Positions 1 through 11,219 of a stretch of DNA of 64,000 bases are shown here, one piece after another. The position numbers and the translations under genes are program-made. Each line of letters starts with the position of its first letter. Position 1 is the stretch's first letter. The notes below the pieces were generated by a model. It ran no database searches. It had not been told where the DNA came from and saw nothing but the letters and a program-made list of their open reading frames with translations. Source of the stretch: Watersipora subatra (lineage: Eukaryota > Bryozoa > Gymnolaemata > Cheilostomatida > Watersiporidae); assembly GCF_963576615.1 (NCBI RefSeq), contig NC_088714.1, positions 66,109,667 to 66,173,666 of the forward strand, in the 5' to 3' direction.

Positions 1-58
1 ATAACCCAGTCATAACCCACTCACAACCCACTCATAGCCTACTTATAGCCCACTCTTG
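1..58. repeat. short imperfect tandem repeat at window edge
   Basis: Imperfect repeats of a 10-11 bp unit like 'actcacaacccactcatagc' run from the left edge. The array probably continues outside the window. Confidence 0.6.
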
Positions 59-314
59 GCCACCATGCAACATTACATGTTACCTACCTAGATATTCTAC
101 TCTATACATGTCTACCATATTTGGCAAGCAATTGTGACTAACAGATGCTCAGTTCTCCCTGCAACTGCATACAGGTCCTTGTTCAACTTGAGTACATCAA
201 TGAGTACATTAAAACTAGTTTTAAACTATATCAAATCTTACAGGAATCAGAATTTCCAGAGAGATACTCGAAGCATAGTTTGAGTGTTTGAGAAATACTC
301 AAACTGGCTTTAAG

Positions 315-500
315 TCTATATGTATAAATCTATGTGTCTGTTTGTCATCTCTCCAGTCATAGCTATTGAAATTTAAGAGGGAAAAACCGCTTCACAGTAA
401 GATTGAACTTAGAAACACTGGGTCTGCAGACAGGCGTGCTACCCACAAAGTTACATAGCCACCTTGCGATATGATGGAATAATTGTGGACATATTTTTAC
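315..500 (-). repeat. tRNA-like interspersed repeat, copy A (fragment)
   Basis: A degenerate copy of a family seen at least five times in the window. It shares the lead-in 'gtcatagctattgaaattta' with copies at 640, 15800, 29180 and 37440. A tRNA-like block follows on the minus strand, with a weak B-box-like stretch around 400-415. Confidence 0.4.
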
Positions 501-589
501 ACCTGCCAATCGTTAATGGCAATTGGTTAACATATGCACGCTTGACCTAGCGCACTTGAACTACTAGAAGAAAAGCATGTGCCCAGACT

Positions 590-1540
590 TCTATAAATAT
601 ATATACATCCTAGTGTTTGTTTTTGTGTTCTGTTGTCCATGTGTCCAGTTTTAGCAATTAAAATTTAGCAATGAAAAATTCGCATGACACTAGAATTGAA
701 CTCGCGACGGTGCTATCCGTAAGTCTACCAACTGACGTACCTAACCACTAGAATAAGCCTTTCTTATCATTCTAACTTATCTTATCTATCCTTATAAATG
801 TACCTTTTATTATGAATTAATGTTACCTTTTGTGTTTATTTTTCTTTGAGATTTTTTTAAAAGCCATTTCAAAAACTATTATTAGTTTTTTAACTTGTAA
901 TTTTCAAATGGCCCGTTTCAATTTTAAATTTGCTGTTATGCAACGCCTTCAAATTCTTGCTCTTCCTAAGGTCATTTTATAAACCCTAAAAACTTTTCAG
1001 GAGGACGGTTTAATATTGTGCTATCTCTAGTAGGAATTGCCCCTACATTCTCTCTCCATTCCGTCAGAAAAAGTACCCTCGTGTGCGTCACCGCTATGCC
1101 TTTGTATTGAGAAGGGCCGATATCATCCATCAAAACTTTGAATACAATGAGCTGTTGGCAACAGTAACCTTTTTTATAAACACACTTTTATGTACTCATT
1201 GTCATTACTAACTCAACATATTCATGACTTTTATTTTGTTTTCTCAGTTTGTATTAATTGTATTAGTATCAAATGATTTTTCATTGTAATCAGTGTAGCA
1301 AAACAGACTATCTAGCCATTACTTGATAAGTATTTCACATTTGAACAGCTTCAGTCGTTTTAATTTTTCTCTCAATTTATTTGAACTGCACAAAACACTT
1401 TTCTCATGATATTAAGTTTAAAAGTTGGAATGGTAAATGTTGTATATGTTAGACAACCTTTTTCTGTGTAAAAAGACTTTTTTAAACCTCTCCATTTACC
1501 CAAGTAACGCCAGGCATTCAACTAGTATATGTATATATAG
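590..1540 (-). repeat. tRNA-like interspersed repeat, copy B (long)
   Basis: Long copy of the family. Read on the minus strand, 690-760 resembles a tRNA gene: an A-box-like 'tagtggttagg' and a B-box-like 'gcgagttcaattc'. The remainder (770-1540) matches the tail shared with the copies near 16150, 29600 and 37800, including the end motif 'aacgccaggcattcaactag' near 1506. The tRNA-like block is internal, so this is not a simple SINE with a tRNA head. Exact ends are uncertain. Confidence 0.5.
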
Positions 1541-2849
1541 CATAAACTGAATGAAACCTCTATAACTCACAGAAATAAACAAATACTTTGATTTAAGAGT
1601 TAGAATGGCATATGTTGATTAAAAATGAATTTTTTGTGCAAAACCCTTTGTTATTACCCATGCAACACAGGGCATTCATCAAATTCATCTATAAACTTGA
1701 GAGCCCAACTCTAAGATGAAGAAAGCATGTGGTGTTGCTTTCTCTTGTGGGTTGATGTTTGCAGCTTTAGTGATGCCTACGATAGTCTCGACACGAGCTT
1801 ATTATTCATGTAGAAATTACGTTGATAGCTGTAAAAACTATGTGTTTGTTTCATGTTCAGCTCTATTGCACACAAAACTGTGGACTAGAAATTCAAGGCA
1901 TCTTATTGGTTAACTGACCACACAAATTTTTCTTGCATAAACAGTAGCAGATAACATTACAGATTACAGTTTCAATAACATTATTGGGTAGTTTTAACCA
2001 AATACCAGGTTTTATCAAAATTTTCAAGTCGTACAAATGGACAGAAGGATTAATGATTTTTGCAAATTATCATTTGGAAACATCTGCAATGCTGTATAAT
2101 TATGTTGAACTCGCTTTATCTCAAAATGAACTCAAGATTATCTCAAAATTGTCTGTTCAAATCTTTATGAATGAAAGCAGAGCATGGTTTACTAGATTTT
2201 CAAAAGTTGACTTTTGGCAATAACGAAGTTTCATGGATGATTTTTTAAAATTTAATTCGTATAATAAAGGAAGAACTTCTAGCTAAGGCACTCAGCGAGA
2301 TGTATACATCAGCTAATTAGTGTAATTATCTAACCAGTGTCCACCGCTTGAACATTAACGCAGGACACATAAACCTTTGGTAAATGTGAAAAATGCTTTG
2401 ACCTTGCGTTGTAACGATCTGTCATGTTGGGTAGACATAACAACATGGCATGGCGACTAAGGGGAAAAAATAAAGTTTAAAATTGGTGACAAAAGTGCTT
2501 TTGTCTCACATTCATGCACTAGCTAGTCATTGGTGCTGACAACATAATTCATAAGACTGATTGGCTGAAAAAATGACGAGCTTATGTCACTGCTTGGATC
2601 TTGGTGGCAGCGCAGCGAGTACATTTCACTATTTATAAGAGTGTTTGCTGGTATTTGCAGTTGTGTGATGAGCGATTTCATTGATAACTTGTCTCATAAA
2701 GGAACAACGGTGAAGTGAAACGAAAAAACAAAACAATTATGACTAGTTCGAAGTTGCCTTTCCTTACCTTATCGTGGGAGCATAACTCACGATGCCTAAA
2801 AGTCAACGGCTAAAAACCGAACATTATGTGATTATTATTTTGATGTGTA
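1541..2849. other. non-coding, no gene recognised
   Basis: A short open frame at 1716-1913 begins with a hydrophobic stretch, but it has no recognisable homology and sits in repeat-rich DNA. A second partial 'gggcattcat' repeat end lies near 1670. I see nothing else that can be supported. Confidence 0.4.
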
Positions 2850-3513
2850 CCGTAAGTCCTCATGTTCAAGCCGCGAGGCTTGTGCTCAAAACCAGATGAC
2901 TCACGAAAGAAAAAATAATCCTCCAACAAGCCGCGTATGCCCACAGACCGCAGCTAATGACTGAGGTTTTGTCTTCCTTGACCCCTTTGGAAGCGAGAGT
3001 GTTGAGAAAGGTTCCGCTATACCCCCGTCCTCTCGAATAAGAAAACAGGCTATATCAGTACAAGTAAAAATAATTTTCTTTTACTTCCAAGTTCGAATTA
3101 AAATTCTTAAACCCTTGCATCAAGAACTTACTTGCCATGTCTCAGCTAAATTTTATTACACTGTTAGAGGGCTTCACGTTTATGGAAAGATGCCGGTCAA
3201 GAATGAAACGGTTTTAACAACCTATGACTGTGGTGAGTTAAACATTAGCGATAAATTCTTTTTTAGTCTAAAGTATTCCATAAACATGACCTTGAAAATA
3301 AACGAGTAGGTCGCCAAAATCCCGTATATAAAAGTGTATTATGACTGCGATTTTATGGTTATAGCACGGAACTGAGCAGAGACCGCATTTATCGAGAAGC
3401 CGCCCTAAGCCTCACATAAGTTTTAAAAACTTGGCTTTAGCCGCGGCCTATGACCTTGAATCAGAAGCCGCGCCCAACGACAAGCCGCGCGGCTTGAGCA
3501 TAAGGACTTACGG
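2850..3513. mobile_element. MITE with about 35-bp terminal inverted repeats
   Basis: The left end 'ccgtaagtcctcatgttcaa' (2850 on) and the right end (3480-3513) are reverse complements over about 35 bp with three mismatches. The core of each arm is the GC-rich palindrome 'aagccgcg(a/c)ggcttg'. The element is 664 bp and has no transposase frame, so it is a non-autonomous DNA element. Flanks read 'gta' and 'tta', so a 2-3 bp target duplication is possible but not proven. Confidence 0.75.
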
Positions 3514-5912
3514 TTATTAGGAAATGACTGAAGTTGCGAAACCTAACCTATCCACCATTCATTTATATGCTAACATAATGGTGGAAGACATATCCCATGC
3601 ATGGCAGCAATCAGAGCAGCGGTTGTTTGAGCACAATATAATCGCTGTGTGTAGATTTAAAGATGTGGTTGCGTCAAAAAGGTCGATTTAATGAAATTAA
3701 GACCCATAAAAGGCTAAAACATCAGCTACAATTTGATGCCATTTTTGTCTTTGTAGACTAACACTGTCCAGAGATATATGCGTTCGAATGAGGCCCTCTT
3801 TTAAAAAGCTCACGTTCCAGCGGGTGCTTCTTTCGTGACATCACTAGTGATACATCTGAAAAGAAACCGCGATCGATAAATATAAGGTCGCTTCATTAGC
3901 CAATCATCAGCACGAAATTTTTATATAGGTCGTAATAAATGTTATCACTCGTAAAACGCGTTGTCTGTGATCTCAAATTTAAGGATTTTACTCTATTATT
4001 AAATCACATGGACATCGATATTTACTAAATTAATTAACATCACTACTTTAATGAATTACTTGATCGACACGTTTTATTGGCGAACAACATAATTGTAAAA
4101 ATTGCTGTGAAGTTACTGCGAAGGTGACTGCGAGTTTTCTGAGCATTAGGTGGTTAAAGTGCTACGAAGGAAGATTGGAGAATGGAGGTAAATTTATCTT
4201 TTACTTTGAGTCTCCTATAGATATACTGTTGAGTTTACATTCAGATTATATTTCCCGGTTTGAGGCTAAAATGTAATTTCCTGCGCGTGCGAGATATGTA
4301 TGTACAGTGAGCTCTTGACGGCTTCTTTTTAATCCATAGCATCTAGCAATACAATGGCTTAGATTGATGAATATACTAAAGGTAATATTTTGAGTGCTCA
4401 TTAATACATGTACTAATTAATAAAATAATAACTTTTTGCTATCACTAATCATCGTTTTGTAATTTTTTATCGGTTCACCTAGCTACATTTGCTTCAAAAT
4501 TTCTGTGGCAGTTTTATCTAGTAAATTAGATTTATGATTTGACTTTAGATGTTCACTTCTCACTTGTAGAAAGTGAAGAAAATCGATTGATCAATGCAAA
4601 TCTTTAACTTCCCGAACCAAAGCTTCGAATCATTGGCTTGGCGTACTTATGCCTTTGTTAAACATTTATTCGTTTTTAAAATTACACTCGCAATCTGTCT
4701 AACTCCCAATTTGAAAGCTTTCAGTAGATACGCGTTAGAATGACATATCTATGAATGACATATGTTTGTTGCATTTGTTTTACTGATTACAGAATTTTTA
4801 TGTGGTCCCACCAGCCGAAGCAGCTTTGTCAGTGTGGAAACTGCCATAAATGGGAAAGAGAGACTTGAATGTGTGCTGCATAAACCATGTTTTGTTTGAG
4901 TTTGCTGCAGTAGATGAATTTGTTTTATTGTATCAGCTAAGACTATGTGAGTGGCCACGACTTGATGAATATTTTTAATAAAAGCTTTATACCGAGATGA
5001 AAATTTTTTGCTTGTAAAAATTATATAATAAAATAATATTGAAGATAATGCAAAACATGATTTGAAGAATATTGTAGTGAATTGGATACGGTATATGATG
5101 TCCGCATAACTGGAGAATGTGAGTTCAAATCCAGTTTGCAGCAGATTTCTCATCCTTAAAACTCTATCCCTATGTATATTCTTTTCAAAGACGCAGCTTG
5201 CCTATTTTGCTTACGGTAGTAAAAATCTAGTTTTCGGTGTGGGCAATGATATACAGCCCCACCCCCAAGATAGGCAACGAGCATAATGTGGGCAGGGCTT
5301 TTGGGAGGCTGTATATCGTTAGTGTGGGTAGCGACAGAACTGTGCCGATACAAAGACCTTATTCTACATAGTTTGCTTGACAGAATTATCGTAGACCGGT
5401 AGAATTGGTAGTGGGTGCTCAAATGTTTACACAGCATTTGGAGAAAGTGAGTAAAGCAAATTTCCAATTTTCGTTATTTGAGGCCTTTAAAACATTCATA
5501 ATAATGTATCTGTAGCTAGACTTAAAATTTTATTCTAGCCAACATGAGCAAATACAAAATAAAATATATGCCAATAGAGCCGCGTAGGACTAGACTGATT
5601 GCAAATAGCCAATGTGAATACGAGATATGTTGACAGATATATCACGCGTGACATCATTTTGGGCAAGTTTGGGCATGCTTTTTTGGCCTGAGCATTTTTA
5701 CCGCGATCAGATTTTTTCGATTTTAATCTTCAAATATCTTGGCAATGAGATCGCCTAACACAACAAACAACATATCAACTGATAGAGAAAAAAAAGCCGC
5801 TTTCTTCTAAGATCAACTCAAATTTGAGGCAACCACATCTTTAAGACAACAGTGTAGATAAAGAAGAGGGCGCATTGCAAAACATTAACACTAAAAATAA
5901 TAGGGAACCAAC
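3514..5912. other. non-coding, probably AMPK-beta intron
   Basis: No exon of the AMPK-beta C-terminal (ASC) domain could be found on the minus strand here, although the gene must continue in this direction. Open frames at 4749-5153 and 5156-5467 (minus) have no family resemblance and low complexity. The stretch is best read as intron. Confidence 0.4.
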
Positions 5913-6036
5913 CAGAGACATCAGCCTTGCCCTGTGCTGATACGCTGTCACTCTCCAACGCATCCACAATCTCAAAGTCAGATTTCTTCACACGAATAAC
6001 GTTGGTGAGATTACCATGACAGTCAGTAATTGTTGG
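5913..6036 (-). CDS. PRKAB: AMPK-beta exon 5 (end of CBM48)
   Basis: Acceptor 'cattgtag'. Encodes 'GNLTNVIRVKKSDFEIVDAL', matching the family segment after the glycogen module. The donor is probably gttggt at 5912. Confidence 0.88.
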
Positions 6037-7957
6037 CTACAATGAATTGGAGTTTACTTATAACAACAGACAGTCAGTTACAGCTGGTATTTGCATTAGA
6101 CCATACTGAACTCATAAACAATATACCATACTGGACTTATAAACAATATACCATACTAGATTCATAAACAATGGACCATACTGGACTCATAAACAATAGA
6201 TTATACTGGACTCATAAGCAATAGACCATACTAGACTCATAAACAATGGACCATACTGGACTCATAAACAATAGACTATACTGGACTCATAAGCAATAGA
6301 CCATACTGGACTCATAAACAATGGACCATACTGGACTCATAAACAATAGACTATACTGGACTAAAAAACGATTCTCTATTCACCTCATCAGGGTTGATCA
6401 CCCAGTGGCCATCTACAAAGTACTTGTACTGGTGTTCCCCTTCCTCTAGTTCGACTATTGTGTAAAAGTTGTCTGTGCTACAATAGAGTCACCAACTTTA
6501 GTAAACATTCTTGTCAGAGGTGTATCTAGAGGCCTTCCAGCTGATGAAATATCTAGAGTAGCAGGTGTTGCTCAGCACTTCTGCGATATCTACTAAGCGA
6601 CCTTATAAAGGGTGGTGCCTATAGTAATGCGAAATAAATGATGACAACTTACAAAGGGTGGTGCCTATAGAAATGTGAGCCATAATCTGAGATATCAATA
6701 CAAATACCAATGCCAAGGCTATGACAACAATACAGACACAAATGCCTGGGGCCTAGTCTATGATAACAATACAAATATGAATGATTGGGCCCTAGTCTAT
6801 GATGGTAATTAAAATAAAAAATCGACACGTACATGAATACATGATGCCTGTCTTTCTCATGTATGCTAAATCAGTTTATGAATGCTAATCACAAAGTAAC
6901 AGATCACCGGATTGTACCACTTGAGGCATGTTTTATCACATCCATCAATAACAAACTGAATGACCGACATTAAACATAAAACACTGACCTCTTCACGAGC
7001 GGAAGTTTGTTGCTCCACTTGTTGAAGGAACCAGATATAGAAACCTCTTGGCCACCCTTGTCCCATTTTATAACTGCAGACAAGGCTGGAGACACGACGG
7101 GTAGGGAATGTGATAAATCAGGTTCTACAGAAACGGAATTAGCCCTCAACCTTGTTATGTACTGTCCAGGAGAGATGAAATCCAGACCTCCTTCTAGACC
7201 GCTATGTGCAGCCTGCAAGTGTATATTCATATCATGCACTTGTGGAGAAGGAAAATGCTAACAATCCGAGGTTAACTGACAGTTTAAATATTATGAAAAA
7301 AATGATAAATAAACACTGTGCTTACGCGGGACGCCATGTGAGCAGAGAGACCACTGATGCCTGAAAGAGATGAATTCAGCTCCTGTTCAAACCTGTCAGA
7401 TCGGACACCAGGAATAGGGATTCCATAAGATTCATTGGTATGACTGTTTGAGGGGGGATTATTGTGAGCCTGCAGACCTGTTGATGGTGTTGGGCTCATC
7501 GTACCGCTTGGGCCTGTGTAAAACAAGGAGGGACAGTGCTTTATCAATCCTTGTGACAACTACTAAGACCCGATGAAGCTATCAAGCCTTGTGACAACCC
7601 CCTAAGTAATGATGAACCTATCAATTCTTGTGACAAACCCTAAAACATGATGAATCTATCAATCCTTGTGACAATCTTAAGACACAATAAATCTATCAAT
7701 CAATGTGACAAACCCTAAAACATGATGAATCTACCAATCCTTACAACAACCCCTAAAACATGATGAACCTACCAATCCTTGTGACAACCCCTCAGTCATA
7801 ATGAATAAACACTCATCAAAATAGTTGAGATTTAATAACTTGACATAGTATTTGAGAAAATCCATGTATAAAGTTTTCATAGGATCACATCCAAGTTATA
7901 CTTCAGTACCTTTCTAGTGTAAATATTAAGCTACAAACCTGGATGTGAATTTCCCAT
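5913..7957 (-). CDS. PRKAB: AMP-activated protein kinase regulatory subunit beta (C-terminal exons missing)
   Basis: Beta subunit of AMPK, the scaffold joining the catalytic alpha and nucleotide-sensing gamma subunits in the cytosolic energy-sensor kinase. Five exons join in phase: 7939-7957, 7326-7513, 6989-7212, 6384-6477, 5913-6036 (216 codons plus one base). The product starts MGNSHPG, matching the N-myristoylated MGN start of animal beta subunits. A Ser/Thr/Pro-rich segment follows (residues 7-69). The CBM48 glycogen-binding module spans about 113-200: 'VIKWDKGGQEVSISGSFNKW', then 'EGEHQYKYFVDGHW' and 'TNVIRVKKSDFEIVDAL'. The aromatic and lysine positions typical of glycogen contact (NKW, QYK, GHW) are kept, and a Ser (about 144) sits where the family has its autophosphorylated 'KS' site. 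The ASC domain that binds alpha and gamma (last ~80 residues) is not in the window; its exons probably lie left of position 1. Homology is certain; the splice model is strongly supported by phase. Confidence 0.9.
6098..6362. repeat. 25-bp minisatellite in AMPK-beta intron 4
   Basis: About 11 copies of 'ccatactggactcataaaca' plus 'atgga', with small variants. It nearly fills the short intron between exons 4 and 5. Confidence 0.9.
6384..6477 (-). CDS. PRKAB: AMPK-beta exon 4 (middle of CBM48)
   Basis: Acceptor 'ctattgtag', donor gtgaat, phase 0 out. Encodes 'LEEGEHQYKYFVDGHWVINP', the most conserved part of the module. A 25-bp minisatellite begins 22 bp after the donor. Confidence 0.92.
6605..6815. 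repeat. imperfect repeats in AMPK-beta intron 3
   Basis: Two copies of 'acaaagggtggtgcctatag'-like sequence are followed by two copies of a roughly 55-bp block around 'gcctagtctatgataacaat'. Diverged. Confidence 0.6.
6989..7212 (-). CDS. PRKAB: AMPK-beta exon 3 (start of CBM48)
   Basis: Acceptor 'cttgcag', donor gtcagt, phase 2 out. Encodes the first strands of the glycogen-binding module including 'SGSFNKWSNKLPLVK'. Confidence 0.9.
7326..7513 (-). CDS. PRKAB: AMPK-beta exon 2
   Basis: Acceptor 'ttttacacag' and donor gtaagc. Encodes a Ser/Thr/Pro/Asn-rich linker, for example 'GPSGTMSPTPSTG'. Ends in phase 0. Confidence 0.8.
7555..7800. repeat. 39-bp minisatellite in AMPK-beta intron 1
   Basis: About six diverged copies of a unit containing 'aatccttgtgacaaccccta' and 'aacatgatgaacctatc'. 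It lies on the donor side of the intron after exon 1. Confidence 0.8.
7939..7957 (-). CDS. PRKAB: AMPK-beta exon 1 (start codon)
   Basis: ATG at 7957 gives MGNSHP plus one base, then donor gtttgt. The phase-1 end fits the two-base start of exon 2. The MGN start supports this exon, although its small size leaves some doubt. Confidence 0.7.
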
Positions 7958-8703
7958 TCTTTGGATAAGTCAAATTTCTCCACCAGATCTATCTACAAGG
8001 AGTCTTTAAACTATGAGGATAAGGTCTTTTTAGACAGATATCATAGACACAAAGTGTACTAATGGTGAGCAAACATGTCAGCGCTGTATTTCTTTTAATG
8101 ACGCTTGAAATCATTTTTAAAGCCATCATCTACAGCATCAGGTTAGCCGTTAGATTAGCCAGTTGCACTGATAATCAAATTATGATTGGTCAAAGGAGAT
8201 GTTTAGAGCTTTATATGCTATAAGATACATACAATGATTGATAGCAGCAAGCTAAACTACGATGTTACTGAAAATTTTATCTAGCCCTACTATGATCTAT
8301 TGATACAGAGTTATAATGGCTATTTTCAAAGAAGCATCTCTTTATTTTGTCTTTGAACATTCCAGCTATCTTGTGTGTTTATTGGATGCTGCAAATCGAC
8401 TTAGTGCCAAGCATGAAGTGTATTTTGTCATGAAATACCATTTTAGTTGAAGTTTTGACAAATAGTGACATGGCTATGCTCAAAACAGAATACATGCAAG
8501 ATAATGCAAAACATTCAAAAGTTATTGGCAAAATTTCAGCACTACATGAAACTAACACAGGCAAACAAACCTGCACAACTGTAAAATAGCCAAAGCAAGA
8601 GGTATATTTACATCATTCAGGACATAAATCATAAATAAACTAATGAACATGGCTCAAAAGACAAAAATAACCTTTAAGCATTACATTTCAAACTAGCAAA
8701 GAA
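7958..8703. other. PRKAB: upstream of AMPK-beta exon 1; possible 5' UTR and promoter
   Basis: This is the region just 5' of the proposed AMPK-beta start codon on the minus strand. I see no clear TATA box or other element. It ends at a hAT-like insertion. Confidence 0.3.
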
Positions 8704-8729
8704 ACTGGCAGCAGGGATTACGTGTTTGT

Positions 8730-9060
8730 CACAATTTCCATTTCCATAACATTTCCATAATTCATTTCTATATTATTTCCATAACATTTCCATAATTTAT
8801 TTCCATATTGTTTCCATTTCCATAATTCATTTCCATATTATTTCCATTTCCATAACATTTCCATAATTCATTTCCATATTGTTTCCATTTCCATAACATT
8901 TCCATAGTTTTTTCCATTTCCATAACATTTCCATAATTTATTTCCATTTCCATAAGTCATTTCCATATTTTTTTCATTTCCATAACATTTCCATAATTCA
9001 TTTCCATATTATTTCTATAACATTTCCATATTTCTAAAATAAAATTTCCATATCCATTTC
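8730..9060. repeat. TTCCAT-type minisatellite (left block)
   Basis: Runs of 'atttccataacatttccata' and 'attcatttccatattatttc' variants inside the hAT-like element. Confidence 0.9.
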
Positions 9061-9401
9061 CATAAAATTATGGAAATACAGTCAAACATGGATAACTCGC
9101 CCACGGATAGCTCGAACACATGGTTAATTCGAACGGTTTCTTTGGTCCGTTCCCACGTAATGATAAATTGCTATAGATAACTCGAACTCAACACTGTTAA
9201 TTCGAACTGTTTTTTTGCCCAACGGCTACCGAAACGGTTGTTATCGCTTTAGAAAATCACTTTATTCAAAGCCATAGAGGTAAACCTCATCTTTTCGTAA
9301 TTCATAAGCGTCGCTATTACCACCATCGGCAAAATATTTTTGTCAACGACTTTTTTAAAGGTTTGGTGAAATTTGATTTATACTGCTATACGATGAATAG
9401 C

Positions 9402-9526
9402 ACGGGCTAGCCGGGTCACGCGCGCAAGGACTTTCGCCACGCACATACAAAACAAAAACAGCATGTTGTTTTTGATTTGTATGTGCGTGGCGAAAATCCT
9501 TGAGTGCGTGACCCGGCTAGCCCGTG
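9402..9526. repeat. long near-perfect hairpin inside the pogo-type element
   Basis: Two arms of about 60 bp with few mismatches fold back, centred near 9463 (for example 'gccacgcacatacaaaacaa' against its complement). The arms start and end with 'cacgggctagccgggtcacg' and its complement. Confidence 0.85.
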
Positions 9527-9538
9527 ACGAATAGTTTT

Positions 9539-9570
9539 CCGACGTTGATTCCGTGTTGAATCAACGTCGG
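9539..9570. repeat. short perfect stem-loop
   Basis: 'ccgacgttgattc' is followed after a short loop by 'gaatcaacgtcgg', 13 nt beyond the larger hairpin. Confidence 0.85.
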
Positions 9571-10399
9571 AATGTTGAATGTTTAAAACGTCTTAAAAAT
9601 TGTTGTAATTAAACGTATATGTTGTCTTAGCTAAAAAAACTATTCATCGTTGGACCTAAACACAGAATACGTGTGTACATTCAATAAGTATCCATTCAAA
9701 AAGCGTGAGTGATATACAATGCACCGTAAAACCTCGTAAAACTTTTAATTGAACTGCCTCGGAGTGTTGCTCTTAACGAATCCCAGGTAAAGTAAGGTAA
9801 TCTTTGCATAAACTTCAAGAAAAATCGGCAAAATTGATCGTGGGTAAAACACTCAAAAGAAAAAGATGTCTTTTCTTTTGAGCATTTCAACAACAATCAA
9901 GTTTTGCCAATGTCAATCTAAAAAGCGTCCTGGCAATAACATCACCTCAAACAACAAACCAATCTCAAGTGATAGAAAAATCTCTATACTTTTTGATAAA
10001 AACGTTTTAAACTTTACATTAGAAGCATTTAATTTGAAACAAGCCATTTGTGCTTTTGATTTATATTATAGTTTGTATATGTACATGTATCTACTAATAA
10101 ATAAGTAAATACATGGACTTGTGACAGTGCTCTGATAACTTGAACGCTCTGATAATTCGAACATTTTTGCTCGGTCCTGTGAAGTTCGAGTTATCCATGT
10201 TTGACTGTATTTATGTTTATGGATATGAAAAAGTAAACATTTCCATAATATGTTTAGCGATCCCTGGTGTGTACGTATGTGTGCGCGCTTGCGTGTCAAA
10301 TGAGCGTGTGTGTGCAATCGTCAACTCTTCCCGAACATGTGATTAATTTATAAATAATATGAATATGATATTTGCTTGCTAATATACTTTATTTAGGGT

Positions 10400-10650
10400 C
10401 CAGGCAACATCAAAGCTGTATGCTACCATTGCCTATAACTAAGCCAGAGACGGTTTGAGATAGTTTCTTTCAGACTCCCTTAATAGTTTCTGTAATACCA
10501 CTGATGTTAGCTGGGTTTGTGTGTTACCATTGTCTATAAGTGTAGCCAAGCAAGAGAGAATTTGAGTTATTTTCTTCCAGACCCCTTTAATAGTTTCTGT
10601 AATACTACTGATGTTAGCTGTTTGTGTATTACCATTGTCTATTCATGTAG
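10400..10650. repeat. two-copy tandem duplication of about 120 bp
   Basis: Two copies of a unit containing 'tagtttctgtaataccactg' and 'atgttagctg' lie in the middle segment of the hAT-like element. Confidence 0.7.
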
Positions 10651-10699
10651 CCTAGTCTATACAATATAACTTCCCTCTGTTTATATCTTGGATTACGTG

Positions 10700-11105
10700 T
10701 ATGTTACAATTTCCATAATTCATTTCTATATTATTTCTATTTCTATAAAACTTCCATAATTCATTTCCATAATTTCCATATTATTTCCATTTCCATACCC
10801 TTTCCATAATTTATTTCTATATTATTTCCATTTCCATAGTATTTCCATAATTCATTTCCATATCATTTCTATTTCCATAACATTTCCATAATTCATTTCC
10901 ATATTTTTTTCCATTTCCATAACATTTCCATAATTTATTTCTATATTATTTCCATTTCCATAACATTTCCATAATTTATTTCCATATTATTTCCATTTCC
11001 ATAATATTTCCATATATCATTTCCATATTATTTCCATTTCCATAACATTTCCATAATTCATTTCCATATTTTTTCCATTTCCATAACATTACCATATTTC
11101 TAAAA
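10700..11105. repeat. TTCCAT-type minisatellite (right block)
   Basis: Same unit family as the block at 8730-9060, in the second direct repeat of the hAT-like element. Confidence 0.9.
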
Positions 11106-11219
11106 TAAAATTTCCATATCCATTTCCATAAAATTATGGAAATATTTATGTTTATGGATATGGAAAAGTAAACATTTCCATAATATGTTTAGCAATCCCT
11201 GACTGGCAGTAAAATATGC

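Larger units (their letters stand above)
9079..10207. mobile_element. pogo/Tc1-type element with TA target duplication
   Basis: Terminal inverted repeats are 'cagtcaaacatggataactcg' at 9079 and its complement ending at 10207, flanked by TA on both sides. The neighbouring direct repeat at about 11137-11150 shows the uninterrupted site ('ggaaatatttatg'), which proves insertion at a TA. The CAGTCAAAC...AACTCG ends are of the pogo/Tigger type. It is 1129 bp with no convincing transposase, so non-autonomous. Confidence 0.88.
8704..11219. mobile_element. hAT-like element with 8-bp target duplication and internal direct repeats
   Basis: The left end 'cagggattacgtg' at 8712 and the right end 'gcaatccctg' at 11202-11211 form a short inverted repeat (CAGGGATTRC). 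Both ends are flanked by the identical 8-bp 'actggcag' (8704-8711 and 11212-11219), the target-duplication length of hAT transposons. Inside, two direct repeats (8712-10266, itself interrupted; 10691-11211) flank a middle of about 424 bp. Each repeat carries a minisatellite of 'tttccataacatttccataa' type and ends 'ttccataatatgtttagc'. No transposase is visible, so it is non-autonomous. Confidence 0.8.

Noticed and set aside
1716-1913. 65-codon frame with a signal-peptide-like start
   Set aside because: Isolated, repeat-rich surroundings, no homology and no splice context.
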